A DNA stretch of 64,000 nucleotides from Sacculina carcini (lineage: Eukaryota > Arthropoda > Thecostraca > Sacculinidae): the NCBI GenBank assembly GCA_916048095.2, contig OU696571.1, forward strand, positions 8,361,001 to 8,425,000, in the 5' to 3' direction. Made by a program: the position numbers and the translations under genes. Positions 21,601 to 31,966 of the stretch are shown here, piece after piece; position 1 is the first letter of the stretch, and every line of letters begins with the position of its first letter. The notes under the pieces are model-generated. The model saw only the letters and a list, made by a program, of their open reading frames with translations, made no database searches and was not told the origin of the DNA.

Positions 21601-22647
21601 GTGTGATGAGGCCTCCGCCTCGACCGCTAGTGCGGTCTTGGCGGATGGTGGTATAGTTGTGAAAGGTGGGTGTTCTGTGGTGCTGTTGCAATTTTGTTTC
21701 CTGTATGAGTGCTATGTGAATGGAGTGTCGTGTGAGGAAGTGTGTTAATTCGTGTTTTTTTGTGTTGATGCCGTCGATGTTGAGCTGTAGAATGTTGATG
21801 TTGTGTGTGCGGTGTAAGTTGGTGTTTGTGCGAGTGAGAGTGTTGTTGAGATGTTGAGTTGTTGATGGAGGTGGTGGTGGTGGTGAGTGTGATGATGATG
21901 GCAGAACTGATGGTGATGATAGTGAGGATGGTGCTGATGGTGATAGTGATGCTTGTGAGGAGGACGAAGTTGTTGGTGAGTGTGAGGATGAACGAGTTGC
22001 ATGTGAAGATGGGAATGATGGTGATGTCGGTGGTGCTGATGACCGCGATGATGTCGATGGTGATGAGACAGAGGTGACTGATGTTGGTGAATGTGCCAGT
22101 GTCGGTGTACGTGCAGGTGTTGTTGAGTTTGGTGTGCATGATGAGCAGATGAATGAGCTCGTGTATTGTGTGATGTTGTGGAGTGATGTGCATGTGGTGT
22201 GGCACCAGTTCAGGCAGGAGTTGCACTGAACTGAGCCTTTTGTGTGTCGGCGTGTAGTGAGTGGCTGTGTACATATGTGGCAGGTATATGTGTGTCTCGG
22301 GCCTGGATGTGGTTCTACGTCTCCTGCGAGTGTGAGCATACGAGAAATGATCGCGAGCGGATCACATCTCGACGCCCCCGCAGGAGACGGTGACATGCGT
22401 GGAAATGAAAGTGTGAGGCGAGCGGTGTTGGTACTGTGTCTGTTGTTTGTGTATGTGTAGCGTGGTGTCACGATTTGTGCCAGTTGCACTGAGCTGAAAA
22501 AAAAGACCTGTGGAACCCGGGTGACCGAAGCCGATCCCAGGAGCTCGACAGCCCCGCCGTTCTGGCGAGGCTGGAAGGGTTGTTGCTGCGGTTTGGCCTC
22601 CAGATAGGAGGGTGGTCCCACGACGTAGACGTCGCAGCTCCAGGACC
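18648..22647 (-). mobile_element. LINE-1b: near full-length Jockey/CR1-like LINE
   Basis: On the minus strand it ends in an (AAC)n tail at 18648-18665. Its right boundary near 22647 is set where the flank resumes. The flanks (18574-18647 and 22648-22757) are continuous in a paralogous stretch at 23375-23500, which acts as an empty site. The coding strand is extremely A/C-rich, giving Thr/His-rich protein. It carries one long frame with a 2A-like motif, PHD finger, endonuclease and RT. Confidence 0.9.
18668..22621 (-). pseudogene. LINE-1b ORF: 2A-like motif, PHD finger, endonuclease, RT; one premature stop
   Basis: The open frame 18830-22621 is 1263 codons. Residues 1-75 look like translated 5' leader; Met76 (about 22396) is a likely start. 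GDVEPHPGP at 99-108 is a 2A-like motif with His in place of the Asn of the core. A PHD-type finger occupies about 114-162 (CHIC, CNSC, WCH, CSSC). Then come a Ser/Thr/Pro linker, an APE endonuclease (LQLNIDGIN, QETK, GGDFNAKDP, SDHLPI) and RT with SKAFDRVP, GVPQGSVLAP and SYADD. TGA at 18830-18832 replaces the Cys codon retained in LINE-1a and removes about 54 residues: the frame stays open to a TGA at 18668 and encodes the family's Cys/His patch and an LWNNPVGAVSFL-like end. Otherwise it appears intact. Confidence 0.88.
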
Positions 22648-22770
22648 TACTGCCACCGCGCCACCGCTTACTGCCACCGCTGCTTTACTGCTGCTTTAAG
22701 CTGCTTTACTGCCACCACGCCATACAGTAGACATGCACCAGGTTGGGTGAAAAATCTTGTTACTTGTTAC

Positions 22771-22826
22771 TTGTTGTTGTTGTTGTTATTGGTTACTGCA
22801 TATAGCACAGGTTAGGCTCAGATGCA
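22771..22826 (-). mobile_element. Orphan LINE-2 3' terminus
   Basis: A (GTT)n tract followed by a stretch that matches 9293-9334 closely (TTACTGCATATAGCACAGG and on to GATGCA). It is a minimal 3' fragment of the LINE-2 family, consistent with extreme 5' truncation. The upstream repeated GTTACTT may be target duplication. Confidence 0.65.
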
Positions 22827-22854
22827 CCAGATGCATATATCTGCGAATGATACG

Positions 22855-23500
22855 CGTATTTTACAGCGTGCTTCATCTGGAAGTATCACCTATTTGAATG
22901 ATATTCGAAGAAAAACAAAATCAGGAAAAATACGAGCAAACAAGAAGAACATCACTTCACTAGTTAAGTTCTGTTAAACATCACTTCACTAGTTCAGTTC
23001 TGTCAGAGGCGTGGTCATAATGGAGGCAATGTATTATCTGTACTCAGCAACAGCAAGCAGCGCAACAACTCACTCAAAATTCGCGACTGCGCACGCACAC
23101 ACTCCACTTCAGGATGGACACACAAGCATATATACAAATCAGACACAGTCATACGCAAGCGGGCGTACCAATGTAGTCACACACAATGCAAGCGAATTCT
23201 ACACCCAAGGTCGGTTAGCGAATGCACAGGCCTGTAAAGACACGTTTACATCAACAAGTTCAATCCACTATTTACACGTTTATATAAACGATAAAAGTCG
23301 ATTTCAGATTTGAACATTAAACGAAAAATACTCCCAGTAGCTAATATAAACTCAACACTAGCCCGCACCAAAAACAAACCCTATAACTTCAATAAATAAC
23401 AATAGAAACTTGTTGATGTCCCCATTTTCACCAAGCAACTTGTTACTTTACTGCCACCGCGCCATACAGTAGACATGCACCAGGTTGGGTGAAAAATCTT
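22855..23500. repeat. Paralogue of the Gypsy-2/LINE-1b target repeat
   Basis: Blocks of this stretch match, in order, 12560-12688 (left of Gypsy-2), 18574-18647 (between Gypsy-2 and LINE-1b) and 22700-22757 (right of LINE-1b). It lacks both insertions but contains about 240 bp of unrelated sequence (about 23005-23240). It therefore shows an older interspersed or duplicated repeat into which the young elements jumped. The repeat itself has no recognisable coding content. Confidence 0.75.
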
Positions 23501-23757
23501 AGAATTCCTTTCCAAATCCGAACACCATACAGTGAAAATCCTTCAAATCCCTTCAAATGCGTCAAATTTTGTACCGAATGCGTCGATGTCCCCGTTTTAT
23601 CCATGTCCCCGTATTTACGTCCGATTCCGACCACTTTGCGCTACAATAGTCTGATCAGCGTCACATCGTCTTTAAATGTCAATCGTCAAGATTTTAAAAA
23701 AGGATAAAATATGAGTGGAAATGACTAGGATATGAAAAGCAAATGATTTAAAGCACA

Positions 23758-23992
23758 TCACAGTTCCTCGGCAAGACCGGTCACAAAAACGTATTCAACC
23801 AAATGTTTGGTCAAATGCGGGTCGCTACTATTCAGCAAACTCGTCCTATTCCATGACATATTCTTATTGAGGCAGTATTCGCGCAATGGTTTACGACTCT
23901 CGGCATAGCAAATGCAATATAAAAGTATATGGTCGATAGTTAAAACGGCGTTACATCGAGAACAGTGAGGCGGTGGAGTACTTTCCATTAAA
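23758..23992 (-). pseudogene. LINE-4 piece: C-terminal Cys/His region
   Basis: The minus strand encodes PPPHCSRCNAVLTIDHILLY followed by a further Cys, the zinc-binding C-x2-C...H...C patch at the end of I-type ORF2. It is the direct continuation of the RLRIGHSRLTHG motif at 33957-33990. LINE-5 separates the two, with TAAAA at both edges as the likely target duplication. Confidence 0.85.
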
Positions 23993-24406
23993 AGTACTTG
24001 TTTGAGTCTTGTTTGAGTGGTCGTTGGGTGTGGACGTGTTGATTGTCGCTCCTACTTTATGCTGTTTAATCTGTGTGTAGGCGTGTTGTTGTTACTTGAA
24101 AGTGGTCTCAGATAAACAGTAGGTAGAGATTGTGATCTGAGTGGTGCGCGTGGCGTCGCGTGCCTCTGTGCATCGCATCGCGTGCGGGTGAATTTCATGA
24201 AGAAATTTTCGTGCATTATTTACGCAGCGCATTAGTTTCACAGCAAAATCCATTAAAATATCGCAGAAGAAATTTCGCCAAATCCACGTGCGACATTGAA
24301 TGTGGTACGTGCGGTAGTTGCAGGGAAATTAATTGATTAAGCGTATTGTCCCTCGCAAACTGCTAATATCTACAAGTAATAGGAATAGGGAGGAAATAGT
24401 GCCTCA

Positions 24407-25495
24407 TTGGATATGGCAGCATCAAGTGCCAAGAAAAAAACGTGCAAGGACTGCAATGAGAAGCATGACAAAATTATGCATCTACAACACATGGTTGAAG
24501 AGTTGAAGGAGATGAACAAGGATCTGATGCGAAAACTGTCAAACGATGAACAGCTGGGGGAAAAACTGACTGAAGTGATACAAAAAGTGAACAAACTGGA
24601 GAAGAAAATGGATTCGCGACAATGTGAGAGTCATATGGGAAGCGAGGCTGCGGCGCGGTGTTGCATGGATGAAAATCATCGTGCTACGACGGAACCTCTA
24701 GGTGACAATGTATTGCGAAGCTCAACGGGAAGCGCGTGGTTGGATGCCGCTAAAAAAGGTAAGAACCTGTTGATAGTGAAATCAAAATCTGTTGAAGCTG
24801 GCATGGTGAATAAGTCGCATGTGAAATCTGTCATTCAAAATGTGCAAGCTCAAAACACGAAGTTCACAAGAAAAGGGAATATTATAATATATTTCCAGAA
24901 CAGAAATGAACGTGATGTGGCTGTGGAGAAACTGAAGGATGTTGAAAATGTGACAACGAAAATTGTGAAAAAGTTAGAACCCAAGATAATGATATGCAAT
25001 GTGAACACGGAGGAAGATGGAGAAAACATTGTTCGCAATATTATTACAAGAAACCCAGCACTTGAAGAAATTGAAGACGCTGCAAAAAAGATGGAGGTGG
25101 TTTTCAAAAAACCAGCCGCGGGTAAGACACACCACTACATTGTAAAGTGCAACCCTGAAATCAGAAGAGCCGTGGCTAAACAAGGTGACAGACTGCGATT
25201 GGAGTGGGGCATCTACAGAGTTCTGGACAGATTCTATGCACTGGCGTGTTACCATTGTCAGCGATTTGGCCACATTGCGGCTAATTGTTCTGCTAAATCT
25301 GCTGGTGATGGCCCGTATTGTTTTCGGTGTGCGGGCGCTCAAGATTCAAGGAGCTGCACGTCGAGCGTGAAAAAGTGCATCAACTGTGTAAGATTCAGTA
25401 GAGAAAACGTCGGACATTGCTCAAATGACATGTGCTGCCCGTCAATGCAACAAGAAATGGCGAATGTACAAACAAAAACAGATTATGGCCAGTAA
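24407..25495 (+). CDS. LINE-5 ORF1: coiled-coil, CCHC nucleic-acid-binding protein
   Basis: This 362-aa protein is the RNA-binding chaperone of the element. Residues about 20-75 form a charged coiled-coil with heptad spacing (HMVEELKEMNKDLMRKLS). The middle carries an RRM-like esterase/RNA-binding region of the ORF1 type. The C-terminus has zinc knuckles, the first CYHCQRFGHIAANC near 281-294, then C-x2-C-rich fingers. The frame is intact. It overlaps the ORF2 start codon by 11 bp, suggesting coupled reinitiation. The start at 24407 is the first Met; a second follows two codons later. Confidence 0.85.
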   Translation: MDMAASSAKKKTCKDCNEKHDKIMHLQHMVEELKEMNKDLMRKLSNDEQLGEKLTEVIQKVNKLEKKMDSRQCESHMGSEAAARCCMDENHRATTEPLGDNVLRSSTGSAWLDAAKKGKNLLIVKSKSVEAGMVNKSHVKSVIQNVQAQNTKFTRKGNIIIYFQNRNERDVAVEKLKDVENVTTKIVKKLEPKIMICNVNTEEDGENIVRNIITRNPALEEIEDAAKKMEVVFKKPAAGKTHHYIVKCNPEIRRAVAKQGDRLRLEWGIYRVLDRFYALACYHCQRFGHIAANCSAKSAGDGPYCFRCAGAQDSRSCTSSVKKCINCVRFSRENVGHCSNDMCCPSMQQEMANVQTKTDYGQ

Positions 25496-25547
25496 TTCGT
25501 CTAGTGTGAAATGTGGCTTAGTCAACATTCAGTCGGTATGTAATAAG
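25485..25547 (+). pseudogene. LINE-5 ORF2, N-terminal exon-like piece
   Basis: ATG at 25485 overlaps the ORF1 stop. The frame reads the first endonuclease block, VNIQSVCNK, and is cut after Lys by the hAT-like insertion. It continues in frame at 26778 (TIDISQLLMDEG). Confidence 0.8.
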
Positions 25548-26769
25548 TAGGGCTGTCAAAAGTTAATAAAGTTACTTTTTCACCTAAAGGTCACTTTTTC
25601 ATAAGCTACCTAAAACTGCATGAAAAAGTTGTGTACGATAATTATTAAAAAAGTTATTAGGTTACCAAAAGTTACTTTTTTATCGTTAGGTTACTTTTTT
25701 GCTTTTAAGGTTACTTTTTTATCGTCAGGATACCTTTTGTTATTTTTCTTGGTATTAGGTAAGTTTACCACGAAATTTGGTGACTTTTTGCAGATAAGAG
25801 GCACAAAAACGTATATATGACGATAAAATAGGAAATGAGATGGAATATTAGGTCTGAAGATCAAGAAATGTCAAAATTTCTGCTGTTAGGATTTAGCAAT
25901 TGATATTCAGCTTAATATCCGTGCTACTCGATATTTATACGTTTTTGGGTACGCAGGATAGTGTAATTCCATTTTAGGAAATGTCCACGAACCGGAGGGT
26001 GTCGTGAGATGTTTGGAGCGTGGTATAGTACGATGTGTGATCTCTCTATACCAGATACTGCACTGTAGCACTTGACAGTACGTATTCACTTGAACAGGAA
26101 TTTTTGCACGTGATTTTCTGGGCGTGAGATAGCGCCATTATCCCACGTTTGACATATGGGAGGACGGAGGGCATTAACACATGCAGTGTTTACGCTACTG
26201 TAGTAAGTGCTATTTGATAAAAAGTTCCATTGAAAAAATATAAAGAACATTATTGCGACCATTACTAAAAATATTTTCATTTGCAATTAGTGTATTTCGC
26301 ATTTGTATGAGCTTTCCACTTAAAATTATATTTTGATGGTTATGCTCCTTTTTTCGATGTTAGCTAAATTATGTTTAGTAACTTTTGGTTGTTTGTTGTA
26401 AAAATGGTACCAGATCGGAGAGGGTGGAAAAGTAGTACCAACTCGGAAAGATGATAAAAAAGAAGGACTGGTGTATTTTCTTCCTTCAGAACTGCAAACA
26501 GAAATTGACCTTTTTTGAAGGAGGTTATTTTTAGGTTACCTTTTTATTGGTTATTAGGTTAATTTATATGTTCACAAACAAACAACAAACAAACCGTGTA
26601 TTTCATATAGCGCACTAATCAGCAAAGGCGTGATAAAAATGTGATAAAACGAAACAAAAGTGATAATAACTATAAAACTCAGGTTATTTTTAGGTTACTT
26701 TTTAGGTTACCTTTTCTCGAAAATAAAGTTACTTTTCTCTGATTTTTAGGTTACTTTTTTATAGCCCTA
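25548..26769. mobile_element. Non-autonomous hAT-like DNA transposon (1222 bp)
   Basis: The element begins TAGGGCTGTCAAAAG and ends with the inverse of TAGGGCTATAAAAAA. It is flanked by a perfect 8-bp target duplication GTAATAAG (25540-25547 and 26770-26777), the length used by hAT transposases. The interior carries many copies of a GGTTACTTTTTT motif in both end regions, which act as extended subterminal repeats. No transposase can be read. Deleting it with one duplication restores the LINE-5 ORF2 frame exactly. Confidence 0.88.
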
Positions 26770-26777
26770 GTAATAAG

Positions 26778-28150
26778 ACTATTGATATTTCACAGCTGTT
26801 AATGGACGAGGGTTATATAGTATTGGCACTCACAGAAACCTGGTTGACCAGTAATGATATGGCAATTATTACAGAAATGACTCCTAATAATTTTATTTTT
26901 CTTCATAAGCCCAGAACAAACGGTAAAGGGGGTGGAGTGGGTATCTTTGTATCCAATAAATGCTCTAAAGTGATGCAGTTGAGTTCCGCTAATATACAAA
27001 GTTTTGAGCACATGCAGTGTGCTTTAGAAATGGGGAATACAAAAATTATTATTACCGTGGTGTATCGTCCGCCAAATCTCAAACTAAGCTTGTTTTTAGA
27101 AAAATTCAGGATGTATATAGAGTCTTTAGACATGGTTTCATATCACCATATGGTATGTGGAGATTTTAATATTTGGTTTGATGATGCTTACAACTATTAT
27201 GCAAATGAGTTCAAAAACGTCCTAAATAGTTACGATCTTTCTAATCATGTGTTAGAACCGACGTCAAAAACCGGTCACATTCTGGATCTTATTATTTCGG
27301 GAAATAAATCAAATTGTATCAGTAATGTCACAGTTGATAATATTCATCGAATATCATCTGTTCATAAGATAGTTTATTTTTTCTTACCTGTTCATAGTGG
27401 ATCCAATAATGTACGAACGGTGCTTTGCAGAAAAATTGACAGCCTGGACCCTGCGGCGTTAATTTTTAATACAATAAACAGTCTAGACCATATGCTTTAT
27501 ACAAATTGTGTGCATGTAATGTCCATGTATCAGTGCTCAACTTGTCTTTTAGGTAAGTTCAATGAGGTCGTGAAGCATGAATACAACTCACAGTGTCCTC
27601 AAGTCCACAGGACAATTTTTGACAGACCATCAGTTCCCTGGTTCAACAAGGAGGTACTGCGGGCAAAGCGCTTGAACAGAAAAAAAGGAAAAATTTGGCG
27701 TAGAAAAAAAGAAAAATTTTGGCGTAGATCACAGTCTGAAGATGCACACAGTGATTATCGTGTGGCACGTCTTCACTTAAACAAATTAATCATGCAGCAA
27801 AGAAAGAATATTATACCAGAAAAGTGAGTGAGGCAGGTGATGATATTGGAAAGGTATATAATATTCTGAAAAATATTTCAGGAATGAAGAAAATTGCAAA
27901 ATTACCTCAAGGATATAAGGAAAAAGAATTAGCGGATAAATTTGCAATATATTTTACTCAAAAAATTACAAAAATTGTAAATGAAATAGCATATATTGGA
28001 AATTATGTTCATGATGGGGTAACAGAGATGAATACAAGACTGGAAACATTCTCTGCCAGAAATATTGTTGAGGTGAGGAACATATTGAGATCAGTTAGGC
28101 GAACTTATTGCTTATTGGACCCCATTCCTATGGTTCATCTATATAATGCA
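26778..28150 (+). pseudogene. LINE-5 ORF2: endonuclease and start of RT
   Basis: The frame encodes an APE endonuclease with LTETWL, KGGGVGIFV, VVYRPP, VCGDFNIWF and a C-terminal SVHKIVYF block where SDH is expected. It then enters the linker to RT. A frameshift near 27792 moves the reading to the frame of KVSEAGDDIGKVYNILKN. RT begins with LLDPIPMVHLYNAV and is broken by LINE-6 at about 28150. Loss of the SDH motif suggests the endonuclease was already decaying. Confidence 0.8.
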
Positions 28151-31100
28151 GTCTTCCGAGCGCGGTGTTGGCGTGCGCACGCGACCGGGGCTCGTCCTCA
28201 TTCGTGTTATAGTGACTGTGTTATAGTGTTTCGGTGTTCAGTGTGTCATAGTGTTTCAACGTGTTATTAGTGTTTTGTGTTATAGTGTTTCAGCGTAGTG
28301 TCTCAGTGTTTCAGTGCTTCCATGTGTTGTAACAGTGACATCGTGCTGTATTGTTTGATGTATTATTGGCTGTTGCTGCGAGTGCTCGATCTCGCTCGAC
28401 CATCAGAGCACCCATGGCGCGCAAATTCTCGCCAGTCAGCTGAGTGCACGCGAGTAACAGGTAACTCAAGGTGGCGACGGCGGGTTCAACAACCCAGCAA
28501 TGGCGCAGTGACCGCTAACCTGACAACTGCGAATAGTGTGACGTGTAAATTGCGCATACGCAAACACAGGCGTGGCTGTCGCGGTCAAGGTCGCATCAGA
28601 TGTACCAGGCGCGGTGTTATACCGGAGTCAGGCACAGCAGGGAACTGTGAAGTGACGCAATTGCTCACCCCTCTATCGGTTCTTCCGGCACTGTCAACTC
28701 AGTATATCCACGTAGTTGTCGGGAATCGCCCTGAACTTGCTGCTGCTTGTAGACCTCCACAAGAGCTGGTGAAAGTCCAATGTGTAGCACCTCGGCGCTG
28801 TGGCGGCGCCAGTCGGAACAGCACCCTGCGAGTGGGCCATTTGAACGCTCGTTCTCTCATACATAAACTGGAAGAACTGAATGCCTTTCTTTATAAGCAT
28901 AATGTGGATGTCTTGTGTGTGTCAGAGACGTGGCTGAAAAGTTGCGTTCTGGATTGTGCCCTCATAGTGCCGGGTTATAGTACGCTCCGTAATGACAGAC
29001 CCCACAAGCGAGGTGGCGGAGTGGCTATAATGGCGCGCGACCGCTACACGGTCAAAATGAAAGATAAATCCAAGACGAGTTCTGCAGGAGAGAGTTTGAC
29101 GGCTGTCATATCCGGGCCTGGTATCGCTGCTACAACAGTTGTGGTCATGTACCGGCCACCTGACGCCCAGCTGAGCAAATCCATTGCCGACTTCGAACGG
29201 CTCGTCAGCTTGTCCATCGCACTGGGAAAACCGCTGATACTTGTGGGCGATGTGAATTTCAACTGGCTGGACGAGTCGGGCGAAGTTGAGAGGTATCGTG
29301 GGCTCCTGAACGATTATTCGCTGTCACAGCTCATTAAACAGCCAACATACCCCAGTGGGTCATCACTGTTGGACCACATTATCACAAATGTGTCAGGTGA
29401 AAATGTTCACAGCGTCTCTGTGATTGACACCCCATTCGCCGATCACTTACCGATTTTCGCGGACTTCAAGGCCAGATTGAGAGTCAAGAAACCGCCGCCG
29501 ACACTCTGTCGTCCATGGAGCTGCATCAACTGGGACGAACTCTGTGTACGCCTGTTGAATGCCGACTGGCATGGCCTGGAACAGAGTGACTGTGTAGATG
29601 GCATGGTGGACTGTTTCATGGAAAACTGGAGTGCATGTCTTGATGTATCGTGTCCAATGAAGATGAAAAGACACCACAAAAGTCACACACCATGGGTCTG
29701 CCAGTCAGATGAAATAATGTCGCTGAGAGAAAATCGCGACAATTGCTACAGGCGATGGCACAGAGCACGCCAGACAGCAGACGAAGACAGCCAGATTGTG
29801 ACCCAGCTCCGTGATCAATACCACATAGCACGAGACAGGGTTAAATCTGCGATCTGTTCGGAGCAACGGAAATTCCTGGTGGCTGAAATGCAAACCAGCT
29901 GTTCAAGCTTCTGGACGGCCATCAGGAACAGAGTGATCAGGAGCTCATCTACCAAAACGGCCTCAGCGATGGACGAGAGACGAGCCGACGAGCTAAACGA
30001 GCACTTCTTGTCGGTGACTCAGCAGTTGGCGACGTGTGCTGAGAGGAGAGCAGACAAAAATTTCGCGTCCCGACCGCCCACAGTCTGCAGTGCCTCGTTT
30101 CGTGGACACAGCATCACTCTCCCGGAACTTAGCAGCGTGGTCCAACGCATGAAGTCTGCATCTTCTGTCGGGACTGACGGTATACCACTCTTCGCCATCA
30201 AGCGCACATTCGCTGTCGTCGGCCCGATTCTGTTGAGGATTGTCAACTGTTCTCTGCGATCCAACAGATTTCCACAGCAATGGAAAATTGCTGTAGTCGT
30301 GCCCATACCAAAAACGCCGAATGCGTCCGACAAAAACGATCTTCGCCCCATATCACTTCTGTGTTCACCGTCGAAAATTCTGGAGAAGGTCTACTGTGCC
30401 CAGCTGTCGAACTATTTTTCAGAAAATTGTCTCTTGTACAGCAGGCAGTACGCGTACCGCTCCTCTCACTCAACAGAGCATGCTCTCCTCGATATCATTC
30501 AGCACGTCACTGACGCCATCGAAAACAAAGAAGTGACGCTGCTGGTATCATTAGATTTGAGCAAAGCCTTCGACACGGTGGACCACAGTCAGTTGTGCGA
30601 CAAGTTGTCATGGTATGGTGTGCAGAGCGACTGGATCGACAGCTACTTGACCGGACGGCGGCAGTTTGTGCGCGGTGGAGGTGAGGTGTTGTCTGTGCCG
30701 ATCGGTGTACCGCAAGGGTCATCTCTGGGGCCTCTCCTGTTCGTCATTTACACTAATGAGGTCGCCAGCTTCATGACGAATGGCAGGCTCATATCTTATG
30801 CAGATGACACTCAACTCATGTGGTCAGCACCACCAGCCAGACTCGCCGAGACACTGCACAGTGCTGAGGCGTGCCTCGATCAAATATGCGAATGGTACAC
30901 AAAAAATGGCATGACTTTGAATCCAAAAAAGACTCAGCTGATGGTACTGGGAACCAGGGAGCTGTTGAGGAGAGTTGGAGCTGTCCAGATGAGCGTCGCA
31001 GGGGAACCTGTTAACAGCCAGCCCTCCATGAGACTGCTCGGTGTTTCGCTGGACCAGGCTCTCAACTGGGACGTTCACGTCGGTCAGATGGTCCGCGGCT

Positions 31101-31966
31101 GTAACGCGATGGTGTCGACGCTCTTCAAGCTGCGAGGATCACTCACCTCGTCTACGCTCAAACGTCTGGTGGAGTCTCTGGTCTTCCCCAAGCTGAGGTA
31201 CTGTGTGTCGGTGTGGGGCGGGGCCAATCAGCAGCAAATGTCGCGGGTGGATTGAGTGCTGAAACTAGCAGCTAGACTGGTCTCCCTAAAGGGCAAACGT
31301 GACGGTGTCTCGTCCTTTCTGCAGGAATCGGGCTGGTCCACAGCAAGAGACGTCGTCCGGCGCCATGATGTCAGACTCGTCATCCGGATGCTGAAGGACA
31401 GCGATGCTCCTGATTCGCTGCGTTCCCTTTTTGTGCACCGCAGCCAAGTCACAGCGAGGAAAACTCGTGCAACGTGTGCCGGAGCGCTGGAGTTACCCAA
31501 GACTAGACTCAGCTGCACGCAAAAATTTTTTGCCTACAGAGCGGCCGCAGCCTACAATGACGTCCTCTCATTGAGATAGACATATGTGTGCTCATCTAGT
31601 CTATGATATTTAGTTGCTTTTACTGACTCGGTGGACTTTTGTTTTTAACTTTTTCGACCTGTATGTTGTCCAGCGTTTTTATAGTTTAATCATTGATATA
31701 ATTGACGTTATGGACTCTTTTACTCTAATTGACATTCATGCACTGTTCAATGTCTTCATACACTTCATATACTTCATATCTCTTCATTATTTGCAATTAA
31801 CATTTTTTGACTTATATCCCTCACTTATATATATGTTGTCTGGTTGTGTGCGTCTAATTTGTTATTTGTGTGTATATCGTGTGTGTACTGTTTCATTGTG
31901 CTGTAACGATGTCTGTAATAACCTATTTTCGGATGGACATTGAAATAAATAATAATAATAATAATA
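28151..31966 (+). mobile_element. LINE-6: near full-length CR1-like LINE
   Basis: Inserted in the RT of LINE-5. The 5' edge follows LINE-5 codons for LYNAV; the 3' edge is an (AATA/AAT)n tail (31944-31966), after which LINE-5 resumes with TDFANLLL. The leader of about 150 bp is rich in GTGTTATAGTGTTTC repeats. It carries one long ORF with a single nonsense codon and a 3' UTR of about 370 bp. Confidence 0.85.
28298..31579 (+). pseudogene. LINE-6 ORF2: endonuclease and RT with one in-frame TGA
   Basis: The frame is open for 985 codons, interrupted by TGA at 31253-31255, then open for 107 more codons in the same frame. The first about 170 residues are basic and lack a recognisable domain. The endonuclease has VGHLNARSL, VSETWL, RGGGVAIM, YRPPDAQ, VGDVNFNW and FADHLPI. 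RT has DLRPISLL, SLDLSKAFDTVDH, GVPQGSSLGPLL and SYADDTQL. The TGA falls in RVD-stop-VLKLAARLV near the RT C-terminus; the codon was probably TGG. Loss of the tail alone may be recent. Confidence 0.87.
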
